5,677 nucleotides of DNA, from assembly GCA_020629335.1 (NCBI GenBank), contig JAHDDN010000370.1, positions 1 to 5,677 on the forward strand, read 5' to 3'. Below the pieces are notes generated by a model. The model saw only the letters and a program-made list of their open reading frames with translations, ran no database searches and had not been told where the DNA came from. Position numbers and translations under genes: made by a program. Below, piece by piece: positions 1 to 5,558 of the stretch; within the stretch, counting starts at the first letter, position 1, and each line of letters opens with the position of its first letter. The stretch comes from Chitinophagales bacterium (GTDB lineage Bacteria > Bacteroidota > Bacteroidia > Chitinophagales > UBA2359).

Positions 1-140
1 GGATGGTAGCGGTATGTGGCGTCAATGGGGCTGCTTACGTAGCTTAGTGATGCGACGGCTGGCCCGAAGGGCAGACAAGCAGCGCTTAGCGAAGTAGCAG
101 ACACATAGCCACATAATAGCGGACAGCCCGACCATGCGCC
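1..140 (-). repeat. Structured intergenic repeat, copy A (cut off by the window start)
   Basis: Read on the minus strand, this stretch aligns along its length with the plus strand at 5357-5506. Shared blocks are GGCGCAT (140 to 134), GGTCGGGCTGTCC (133 to 121), a TTC-loop hairpin (74 to 59), a CTAAG-CGTAAG block around 47 to 34, GTATG-side CATACCGCTACCATCC (16 to 1). Two structures are visible. One is an 8-bp long-range stem joining plus positions 108-115 (GCCACATA) with 13-20 (TATGTGGC). The other is a hairpin with stem 62-65/69-72, loop 66-68, a bulged base at 61 and two further pairs (60/73, 59/74). The 3' end of the element lies left of position 1. The copy lies downstream of the dehydratase-like gene and in its sense, with about 145 bp between. 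Whether it is an RNA, a terminator or a REP-like mobile element cannot be decided from two copies. Confidence 0.85.
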
Positions 141-160
141 TTCGGCGAATGCGTGATGCA

Positions 161-247
161 TAATGATGAATGATAAATTTATTATAGCAATAAAAACCGT
201 CGATACGAAAGCATGGGAAGCCCCTAATTAATGATGAACGATGAATT
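161..247. repeat. Short A/T-rich direct repeat pair in the 3' intergenic region
   Basis: The segments 161-179 and 229-247 match at 17 of 19 positions (TAATGATGAAyGATrAATT) and lie 68 bp apart in direct orientation. Between them is about 49 bp of non-coding sequence. The near-palindrome ATAAATTTAT (173-182) overlaps the first copy. The whole 141-285 interval between the structured repeat and the end of the dehydratase-like gene has no open reading frame I can support and no G/C-stem plus T-tract terminator. Low-complexity A/T-rich repeats of this kind are common between Bacteroidota genes, so the pair may be trivial. Confidence 0.5.
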
Positions 248-285
248 ATAAATAGTGAACTCGATGTTTCATGAAAAGCGCCAAA

Positions 286-870
286 CTACTTTACATTCCC
301 CAACTTTTTCCGCCTTTGATTAAGCATGTGGCCATACATTTTGGGGAAGAAAATAATATAAATGATGATGGCTCCAATGGTACCAAGCAAACCCAAAGAA
401 GGCAAAAAATAATAGAATGCGGAAGCGATAATCAACAATTCCCCTGTCACACCTAAGGGATAAAGCGCTAAGAAAAGGGAATACCTTAAAAAGCGTAAAA
501 CACTCCATTCTTGGTCAATCAAATTAAGTGCATAGAAACTATAGCGAACGATTTCGGTGATGCACCAGGCAATCATAATGAGGTGCAGGCCATTGATGCC
601 AAAGAAACTCCAATAATGCTCAAAGGGCAATATATTAATCAACATCAAGACGAATACTCTGGAAAAAATTTGGAGAAAAGCAGTTAATACAGGCGTTTTC
701 ACCCAGCCTTTGTGGGCGTGAAAAATTTCGAGTATGGCGGCTAATTGGGAAAAATTGAGGAGAGCTAAAGAAAAGGTATCTAATTGCCAGCCAGTCGCTA
801 TCCAGTAAATGAACAATAGCGACCAACTGACAAACAGAGTAGTATTATAAGCTAATAGATAAGCTTTCAT
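286..870 (-). CDS. HACD/PTPLA (Phs1)-family 3-hydroxyacyl-CoA dehydratase-like membrane protein
   Basis: 194 residues, with about six hydrophobic segments (roughly 5-26, 36-50, 62-82, 88-112, 127-153 and 158-176) and a basic C-terminal tail. Family signatures are clear: LEIFH at 47-51, SR at 70-71, AWCITEIVRYSFY at 101-113, LRYS at 128-131, YPLGVTGE at 137-144 and FPKMYGHMLNQRR at 175-187. In the eukaryotic family (yeast Phs1, human HACD1-4) a Tyr and a Glu seven residues apart are catalytic; here they are Y137 and E144. The known reaction dehydrates (3R)-hydroxyacyl-CoA to trans-2-enoyl-CoA, the third step of very-long-chain fatty acid elongation, in the ER membrane; in a bacterium it would sit in the cytoplasmic membrane. 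The start is 12 bp after the acyl-CoA dehydrogenase stop, with no obvious Shine-Dalgarno, which implies co-transcription. The length is slightly short for the family but all core motifs are present. Family assignment is strong; substrate and direction in vivo are inference. Confidence 0.85.
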   Translation of the reverse strand: MKAYLLAYNTTLFVSWSLLFIYWIATGWQLDTFSLALLNFSQLAAILEIFHAHKGWVKTPVLTAFLQIFSRVFVLMLINILPFEHYWSFFGINGLHLIMIAWCITEIVRYSFYALNLIDQEWSVLRFLRYSLFLALYPLGVTGELLIIASAFYYFLPSLGLLGTIGAIIIYIIFFPKMYGHMLNQRRKKLGNVK

Positions 871-882
871 TATTCTTGTTTC

Positions 883-2745
883 TTAGAACGGATATCCTCC
901 TTTTTCTATAGCGTAATCAGCAATTGCTCTTCTTAGTTTCTTTGGATTCACATCATAGTATGGAGTCAATGTTTTGAGCATTCTTAACATCGCTCTTTTT
1001 TCCATTCCTGATGCATACGCATTAATCGCATCTTCTCCTTGCTTGCGTGCGGTGTGCATGGCTTCATAAAGGAAGAGTTGTGCAATCTTCTTTTTGATCT
1101 TAGCTACTTTCTTATCCTTATTAGGCATTTTGGCGTATTTCTCGGCTCTTAAAAGCACCGATTCTCCTAGGAAAGACAAAGATAAAATCTCCGCTAAGTT
1201 CATGACGATTTCTTGTTCGTCTACCATTTTCTTTTGGAGCTTCTTTCCAGCTGCGCCTGAGATTAGTAAGAATAATTTTTTCAAATTTTCTACTAATCGG
1301 TGTTCAGTGGCCCATTTAGCAGAAGATTTGAATGGCAGTACTTGACGAGCTAAATAAGCAGGTATTTTTTTGCCTGCGCCGACTAAATCCAACTCTTTTG
1401 TTTTCATTGCTCTTCTCGTTAATTCGGCTACGGAGAGCATACGATTGATTTCGTTTGTACCTTCGTATATACGAGTGATACGCACATCTCTATAACCTAA
1501 CTCAATGCCTGTTTCTACAGCGAATCCCATTCCACCGTGAATTTGTAGGGCTTCATCAATGGCGAAGCTGGCAGCTTCTGAACCATATACTTTTAAGATG
1601 GCGCATTCGATGGCAAATTCTCTTACTGATTGAATTTTGGCTTCGCCACGTTCCATGCCTTTGGCGATGAGTTGATCGTATTTTTGGTCGATATTTTTTC
1701 CTGTGCGGTATAAGCCTGATTCTGCTACGTGGGTACGCATAATCATTTCGCCTATTTTATGCTTCATGGCTCCGAAGTTGGCGATTGGCTGGCCGAACTG
1801 CTCTCTTTCTTTAGCGTACTTAACTGAAGCGACAACGGCATATTTACCACCACCTGTCGTTCCAGCACATAATTTGATTCTACCTGTATTGAGAATATTT
1901 AAGGCCATTTTGAAGCCGCCTTCTCTTTTACCTAATAGATTTTCTGCTGGTACTTTACAGTTTTCAAAAAATACTTGAACTGTAGAGGAAGCTTTGATCC
2001 CTAATTTTTTTTCTTCTTTTCCAAGTGTAATTCCACCAAATCCTTTTTCAACTATAAAAGCGGATAAGTTTTTATCCTCTCCAATCTTAGCGAATACAAT
2101 AAATAAATCCGCGAAGCCACCATTGGTGATCCACATTTTTTGACCATTGAGTAGGTAGTGGGATTCATCTTCAGATAAGATGGCTTGGGTTTTGCCTGAG
2201 TTGGCATCTGAACCTGCACTAGGTTCTGTTAAGCAGTAACAAGCCTTGATAGAACCATCTGCGATGCCAGGTAGGTACTTTTCTTTTTGTGCTTCATTAC
2301 CGTAGTACACAATCGGTAAAGAACCGATGGAGGTTTGTGCTCCGATAGTTGTAGCGAAAGAGAAACCCCATGATAAGGCTTCACTGATGATTAGGCCAGT
2401 ATTGAAGTCTAAGCTCATACCGCCATATTCTTCTGGTATAGAGACGCCACAAAAACCCATTGCAGCTGCTTTATGGAAGACATCTAATATGATGTCCATA
2501 TCTTTAGAGGCTTCTAATTGTGCTACTTTTTCTATACCAAAACTATGTACTTCTTGTATAAAAAAATCTTTGATACTACGAGCAAACATCAATTGCTCTT
2601 CTGTCCATTCTTCTGGAATAAAAATATCTTTGGCGGCGGTTTTTTTGATTAGAAAGGCGCCTCCTTTTACTTTCTTTGGGCCTTTAACTTTTTTAGGTGG
2701 GGCAACAGCACCATTTGCTGTTGGCGTATTCACTACTGTATTCAT
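883..2745 (-). CDS. VLCAD/ACAD9-like acyl-CoA dehydrogenase, 620 aa
   Basis: Flavin-dependent oxidation of acyl-CoA to trans-2-enoyl-CoA, the first step of beta-oxidation, with electrons normally passed to electron transfer flavoprotein. The core runs from about residue 45 to 440: an N-terminal helical domain with IPEEYGG (103-109), a middle beta domain with CYCLTEPSAGSD (169-180) and MWITNGG (204-210) for FAD and substrate, and a C-terminal helical domain with REQFGQPI (314-321) and QIHGGMGF (401-408). RIYEGTNEI (425-433) supplies E428, at the position of the catalytic Glu of MCAD and VLCAD. Residues 450-620 form an extra helical, lysine-rich region as in VLCAD/ACAD9, where it serves membrane association or dimerisation. 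This suggests long-chain substrates. Residues 16-29 are a Pro/Lys/Gly-rich leader with KKVKG twice. No internal Met before the core is a better start. It probably leads a two-gene operon with the dehydratase-like gene. Confidence 0.93.
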   Translation of the reverse strand: MNTVVNTPTANGAVAPPKKVKGPKKVKGGAFLIKKTAAKDIFIPEEWTEEQLMFARSIKDFFIQEVHSFGIEKVAQLEASKDMDIILDVFHKAAAMGFCGVSIPEEYGGMSLDFNTGLIISEALSWGFSFATTIGAQTSIGSLPIVYYGNEAQKEKYLPGIADGSIKACYCLTEPSAGSDANSGKTQAILSEDESHYLLNGQKMWITNGGFADLFIVFAKIGEDKNLSAFIVEKGFGGITLGKEEKKLGIKASSTVQVFFENCKVPAENLLGKREGGFKMALNILNTGRIKLCAGTTGGGKYAVVASVKYAKEREQFGQPIANFGAMKHKIGEMIMRTHVAESGLYRTGKNIDQKYDQLIAKGMERGEAKIQSVREFAIECAILKVYGSEAASFAIDEALQIHGGMGFAVETGIELGYRDVRITRIYEGTNEINRMLSVAELTRRAMKTKELDLVGAGKKIPAYLARQVLPFKSSAKWATEHRLVENLKKLFLLISGAAGKKLQKKMVDEQEIVMNLAEILSLSFLGESVLLRAEKYAKMPNKDKKVAKIKKKIAQLFLYEAMHTARKQGEDAINAYASGMEKRAMLRMLKTLTPYYDVNPKKLRRAIADYAIEKGGYPF

Positions 2746-2792
2746 TTGTTGATTTTAATAAAAGATGGGCATCCATTTATAAGGACGCTACG

Positions 2793-2838
2793 CAAAGTTA
2801 AGCTTTGTAGGAGTAGAGAGGCGTTAACTTGGGTTAAC
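2793..2838 (-). promoter_or_regulatory. Candidate promoter element and tandem GTTAAC operator upstream of the acyl-CoA dehydrogenase
   Basis: The 124-bp gap 2746-2869 separates the two leftward gene pairs. On the minus strand it holds TAACTTTG (2800 to 2793), an exact match to the Bacteroidota -7 consensus TAnnTTTG, about 48 bp before the start codon. No good TTG lies at the usual -33 distance. About 22 bp upstream are two GTTAAC palindromes (2823-2828 and 2833-2838) whose starts are exactly 10 bp apart, about one helical turn, and which together also form an imperfect inverted repeat around TTGG. That is a plausible repressor or activator site. CAAAG/CTTTG arms (2794-2808) overlap the -7 element. 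No strong terminator for the upstream ctlX-like gene is seen, so read-through is possible. Confidence 0.4.
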
Positions 2839-2869
2839 TAAAATATTTGTTATCCTTTGTTAATTGTTG

Positions 2870-3796
2870 TTAGTGAAATATCTCTGCTAACATGCAGCGG
2901 GCACTTCCGCCGCCTATGGTTTCGATGACATTAATGGGAGGAGCGATGATGCGATTTTTGAATTGGGATTCTATTTGTTGAATTTGATTCTTATTCAAAC
3001 TGTGGTATGCTTGGCTGGACATGACCAATAATTTTTCGCCTGCTTGATTGCTTAATTGTAGCATATTGCCAGCGTATTGATTCATTTGTTGGAAGCTGAT
3101 TTCTATGATTGTTTTTCCAGTACTTTCAATTTGTGTTTTTACTTTTGCTCTATCATTTTGATCGATAGCGTCTAATCCAATTACTGCGAATTCATCAGCC
3201 ATACACATGAGGACATTGGTGTGATATATTTCTTCTCCTTTGGGGCCATAGGCTTTGAAAGTGAATGGCTCAAATCCAGATAACTGGCACCACTTTTCTA
3301 AAACGGCTGGATTAGTACGAGGGCTTAAAGCGGCATAGGCAATTTTGTTTTGATGGTCTAAAACGAGGCTACCTGTTCCTTCTAAAAAAGTTTTTTCTTC
3401 TTCTAATTTTTCTAAACTTCTGTTGATATCAAAGCCATTTTGCACAGCAATATCTGTGATAATATCAGCTCTTCTTTCTGCTGCCCGATTGGCAGCGTTC
3501 ATCGGGTAAGTAAATAAATTTCTGGAATGAACGCATGCGCTTAACCAATTATTCGGAAAAATGGAATCGGGCGTATGTGGTTCTGGTGTATCTTCATAAA
3601 CCAGTACTTCTACTCCCGCAGATTTTAATTGATTGACAAAGGCATCAAACTCTAATAAAGCCAATTCTTGTATTTGACGATTAGATAATTGTCCGATTCG
3701 ATTTTGAAAAGCATTCGTTAGGGCTGCTTCTTCATTATAGCCGAATCGAATCGGGCGTATCATCAAAACCGTATTGGCAATTAAAGCTTTGCGCAT
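2870..3796 (-). CDS. ctlX: CtlX-like citrulline hydrolase / arginine deiminase-related protein
   Basis: 308 residues, the usual size for this family of the amidinotransferase (pentein) fold. The N-terminal signature VLMIRPIRFGYNEEA (10-24) followed by TNAFQ (27-31) is characteristic of CtlX-type proteins. Catalytic residues expected of guanidino-modifying penteins are all visible: acidic D77 in PDSIFPNNW (76-84), E139 in LEGTGS (138-143), H192 in YHTNV (191-195), and nucleophile C301 in GGGSARCM (295-302). CtlX, described in Francisella, hydrolyses citrulline to ornithine, CO2 and ammonia. Family relatives include arginine deiminase and dimethylargininase, so the substrate is not proven by motif alone. 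The protein is cytosolic, with no signal peptide. The gene starts 6 bp after the arginase stop, and the neighbour's product is also ornithine, which favours a shared arginine/citrulline catabolic role. Confidence 0.82.
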   Translation of the reverse strand: MRKALIANTVLMIRPIRFGYNEEAALTNAFQNRIGQLSNRQIQELALLEFDAFVNQLKSAGVEVLVYEDTPEPHTPDSIFPNNWLSACVHSRNLFTYPMNAANRAAERRADIITDIAVQNGFDINRSLEKLEEEKTFLEGTGSLVLDHQNKIAYAALSPRTNPAVLEKWCQLSGFEPFTFKAYGPKGEEIYHTNVLMCMADEFAVIGLDAIDQNDRAKVKTQIESTGKTIIEISFQQMNQYAGNMLQLSNQAGEKLLVMSSQAYHSLNKNQIQQIESQFKNRIIAPPINVIETIGGGSARCMLAEIFH

Positions 3797-3802
3797 ATTT
3801 GA

Positions 3803-4765
3803 TCATTTATTTAGTATAGTATGACTTACTTCTTCTAAGACTTCAAAAGCTGCTTCCGCCATTCGATTTTTTTTGCTGTCTAAGAGTGGGTTTATTTCCG
3901 TAATTTCGAAGCAACAAATATTGTCAAATGCGTTTAATAATCCTTGAATTAAATCTTTTGCTTGTTTAAGACTTAGACCATTTTTAACGGGCGTACCTGT
4001 GCCGTCAGAAACTTTTACAGGGTCCATGCTATCTACATCAAAAGAGATATAGATATGATCGCAATCAGAAAGATACATTTTGGCTTTTTGCACGACTCCT
4101 TCTATACCTATTTCTTTCAGCTCTTTTACCATGACATTAGGCATTTTGAAATCGGACATTAGGAGTGCTTCAGGTGGATCCGCATCTCTAACCCCTACAA
4201 AAAATAGATGCTCAGGAGCTACTTTTGGTTGGATACCGCCATGATTTTTTAGTTCTTCCCAAATATTTATAGTGCTTGTTAGCGGTGCTTTTTGTTTGGC
4301 TGGCAAATTATCTTCGCCAATAGAAATGGCCAAAGGCATGCCATGCATATTCCCTGAAGGAGAAGTATAAGGTGAATGTAGGTCAGCATGTGCATCAATC
4401 CATATGACACCTATTTTTTTCTTCGGTTTTGCTTCTTTAATTCCTGCTATAACAGCCGCAGCATTGGCGTGATCTCCGCTTAGCACCACTAAAGGATTTT
4501 TAGATTTTTTGGCCGATTGTTTTACCTCTTGTGCAATTCGATTAAATACTAAGCGATAATTACCAATATTTTTAGCGGTGGGAGTCGCATTGGGATAATC
4601 TAAGCAGCTATTATTATTGGGTATTCTAACACAATGATGTTGAGAGAAGAATAGATTATTTTTAGCTCTTGCAACTGCCTTCATAGCATCTATACCTAAT
4701 GAAGCTCCTCTTGTACCCGCACCAATTTCCGAAGGAATTTCTATAATGTTTAATATGTTTTTCAT
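3803..4765 (-). CDS. rocF: Arginase (ureohydrolase family, dimanganese)
   Basis: Hydrolyses L-arginine to ornithine and urea in the cytosol. With the start at 4765 the protein is 320 aa. The metal-binding set of the ureohydrolase fold is complete: H99 in LSGDHA (95-100), D124, H126 and D128 in WIDAHADLHSP (122-132), and D243/D245 in SFDVDSMDP (241-249). GNMHGMPL (138-145) carries the active-site H141, and E290 in TEINP (289-293) matches the guanidinium-facing Glu of animal arginases. Agmatinase and formimidoylglutamase share the fold, but the arginase-like GTRGAS (17-22) N-terminus and SPSGNMHG favour arginase. A longer frame opens at 4837 with 24 more residues, but these do not resemble the family and would fill the divergent promoter region, so M at 4765 is preferred. 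GDHA replaces the more usual GDHS. It is probably first in a two-gene operon with the ctlX-like gene. Confidence 0.9.
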   Translation of the reverse strand: MKNILNIIEIPSEIGAGTRGASLGIDAMKAVARAKNNLFFSQHHCVRIPNNNSCLDYPNATPTAKNIGNYRLVFNRIAQEVKQSAKKSKNPLVVLSGDHANAAAVIAGIKEAKPKKKIGVIWIDAHADLHSPYTSPSGNMHGMPLAISIGEDNLPAKQKAPLTSTINIWEELKNHGGIQPKVAPEHLFFVGVRDADPPEALLMSDFKMPNVMVKELKEIGIEGVVQKAKMYLSDCDHIYISFDVDSMDPVKVSDGTGTPVKNGLSLKQAKDLIQGLLNAFDNICCFEITEINPLLDSKKNRMAEAAFEVLEEVSHTILNK

Positions 4766-4864
4766 AACTAAAATTGTAAAACTGGCAATGTACGAAAATC
4801 TACTTAATTTACATAAGTTAATGGTTGTCAACTGCAATTATGCTAATTTCGACCTCTAAATTCA
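4766..4864. promoter_or_regulatory. Divergent promoter region between arginase and the secreted-protein gene
   Basis: This 99-bp A/T-rich gap must hold start signals for both directions. For the rightward gene, TAATTTCG (4844-4851) is one mismatch from the Bacteroidota -7 consensus TAnnTTTG and lies 13 bp before the ATG at 4865; a TTG at 4825-4827 is a possible -33 element, though the 16-bp spacer is short. For the leftward gene, TAGATTTT on the minus strand (4802 to 4795) is also one mismatch away. GTTGTCAAC (4824-4832) is a perfect inverted repeat about a central T near the middle and could be an operator. None of these is more than a candidate. Confidence 0.3.
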
Positions 4865-5353
4865 ATGATTTCTATGCTAAAATACGCTACATTAATTGTT
4901 TTACTATATATTCCTTTCTTATTATCAGCTCAAGATTGTGAAATACCCGATTTTATCCAAAAGAGTGATTTTGAAGTCAATTTTGTTCAAACGAATGGTC
5001 AAGTGGGTGTACCTTATGAGTTCCAATCCCAAATCAAGTTTGCCAAGGGATCTACAGAAGTACTGAGCGCTTCTTTTATCGAATGTGCCGGCTTTATGCC
5101 CAGAGGAGCGACGATTAAAGAAATCAAAATTACGGAAATCAATGGCCTTCCTGCTGGTATAGAATGGTATTGTAGTAATACAGATTGTGCTTTCGAGGGT
5201 GGTAGCGTTGGCTGTATTTTTTTTGAAGGTACTCCCGAAAATTCAGGCCATTATCCACTTAATGTCAAGGCGGAAGGAATTGGTAGTCTTTGGGGCATCA
5301 GTAAAACTTATTATTGCGAATTGAATGATTATTATATTGTAATTGAAGAATGA
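4865..5353 (+). CDS. Small secreted protein of unknown function, Bacteroidota beta-rich domain
   Basis: 162 residues with a classical signal peptide: K6, a hydrophobic core at 7-20 and a probable cleavage near LSAQ (20-23). The cysteine at 25 is not in a lipobox, so a lipoprotein is unlikely. The mature part has six cysteines (25, 74, 103, 108, 117, 151) that could form disulfides in the periplasm or outside the cell. The stretch GLPAGIEWYCSNTDC (94-108) followed by FEGGSVGC (110-117), EGTP (121-124) and GHYPLNV (128-134) resembles a small Ig/cadherin-like domain seen in many Bacteroidota surface proteins, there often alongside type IX secretion sorting domains. Here it stands alone with no sorting domain. 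An alternative start at M4 (4874) would give an equally good signal peptide. It is transcribed divergently from arginase and ends 3 bp before structured repeat copy B. I cannot name a function. Confidence 0.75.
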   Translation: MISMLKYATLIVLLYIPFLLSAQDCEIPDFIQKSDFEVNFVQTNGQVGVPYEFQSQIKFAKGSTEVLSASFIECAGFMPRGATIKEIKITEINGLPAGIEWYCSNTDCAFEGGSVGCIFFEGTPENSGHYPLNVKAEGIGSLWGISKTYYCELNDYYIVIEE

Positions 5354-5356
5354 TTT

Positions 5357-5513
5357 GGGCGCATCCCTTCGGGTCGGGCTGTCCACTCTTATGCACCTAT
5401 GCTGCTCCTACTCCACTAAGGCATACTTGTCTTCCCCTTCGGGGCAAGCCTGCGTCTGCCTAAGTTCCGTAAGTCGCATCATGTACGGTGCATACCGCTC
5501 CCATCCCTTGCGC
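5357..5513 (+). repeat. Structured intergenic repeat, copy B (apparently complete)
   Basis: Inverted copy of the repeat at the left end of the window, starting 3 bp after the secreted-protein stop codon and in the same sense. Conserved blocks are GGCGCAT (5358-5364), GGTCGGGCTGTCC (5372-5384) and CATACCGCTCCCATCC (5491-5506). The structures are: a terminal stem GCGCA (5359-5363) with TGCGC (5509-5513); an 8-bp stem TATGCACC (5390-5397) with GGTGCATA (5487-5494); a hairpin CCCC-TTC-GGGG (5434-5444), with a bulged C at 5445 and three more pairs (5431-5433/5446-5448); and a small CCC-TTC-GGG hairpin (5365-5373) that copy A lacks. Against copy A, three of the eight long-stem pairs and one hairpin pair differ by compensatory double changes. 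It is either a structured 3'-UTR or small RNA, or a palindromic mobile repeat of REP type. Confidence 0.85.
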
Positions 5514-5535
5514 ATTTTAGGGTAGTGGGTAGTAG

Positions 5536-5556
5536 GGACGTTGCACCGCAACGTCC
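5536..5556. repeat. 9-bp perfect hairpin, dispersed-repeat type
   Basis: GGACGTTGC (5536-5544), loop ACC (5545-5547) and GCAACGTCC (5548-5556) form a perfect 9-bp stem. The core resembles the GGGACGTTGCATGCAACGTCCC-like intergenic palindromes that I recall from many bacterial genomes; this recollection is not checked. No T-tract follows, so it is not a canonical intrinsic terminator on the plus strand. Confidence 0.6.
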
Positions 5557-5558
5557 AC

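Noticed and set aside
1..140. CRISPR array, tRNA or rRNA gene
   Set aside because: There are only two distant inverted copies with no regular spacers, and no cloverleaf or rRNA core sequence is visible anywhere in the window.
271..456. Plus-strand frame of 61 residues
   Set aside because: It lies antisense inside the 3' part of the well-supported HACD-like gene and shows no protein signature.
2327..2752. Plus-strand frame of 141 residues opposite the acyl-CoA dehydrogenase N-terminus
   Set aside because: Its length follows from antisense codon bias of a clearly coding gene; no start context or family motif supports it.
2794..2808. CAAAG/CTTTG inverted repeat as a terminator for the ctlX-like gene
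   Set aside because: The stem is only 5 bp and A/T-rich, with no T-tract after it in the direction of transcription.
4766..4837. N-terminal extension of arginase by 24 residues
   Set aside because: The extra residues are unlike arginase N-termini and would occupy the divergent promoter region; the Met at 4765 is followed at once by the family-typical start.
5217..5224. Eight-T run in the secreted-protein gene as a phase-variation switch
   Set aside because: The frame is intact across it and a single run of eight T is weak evidence in an A/T-rich genome.
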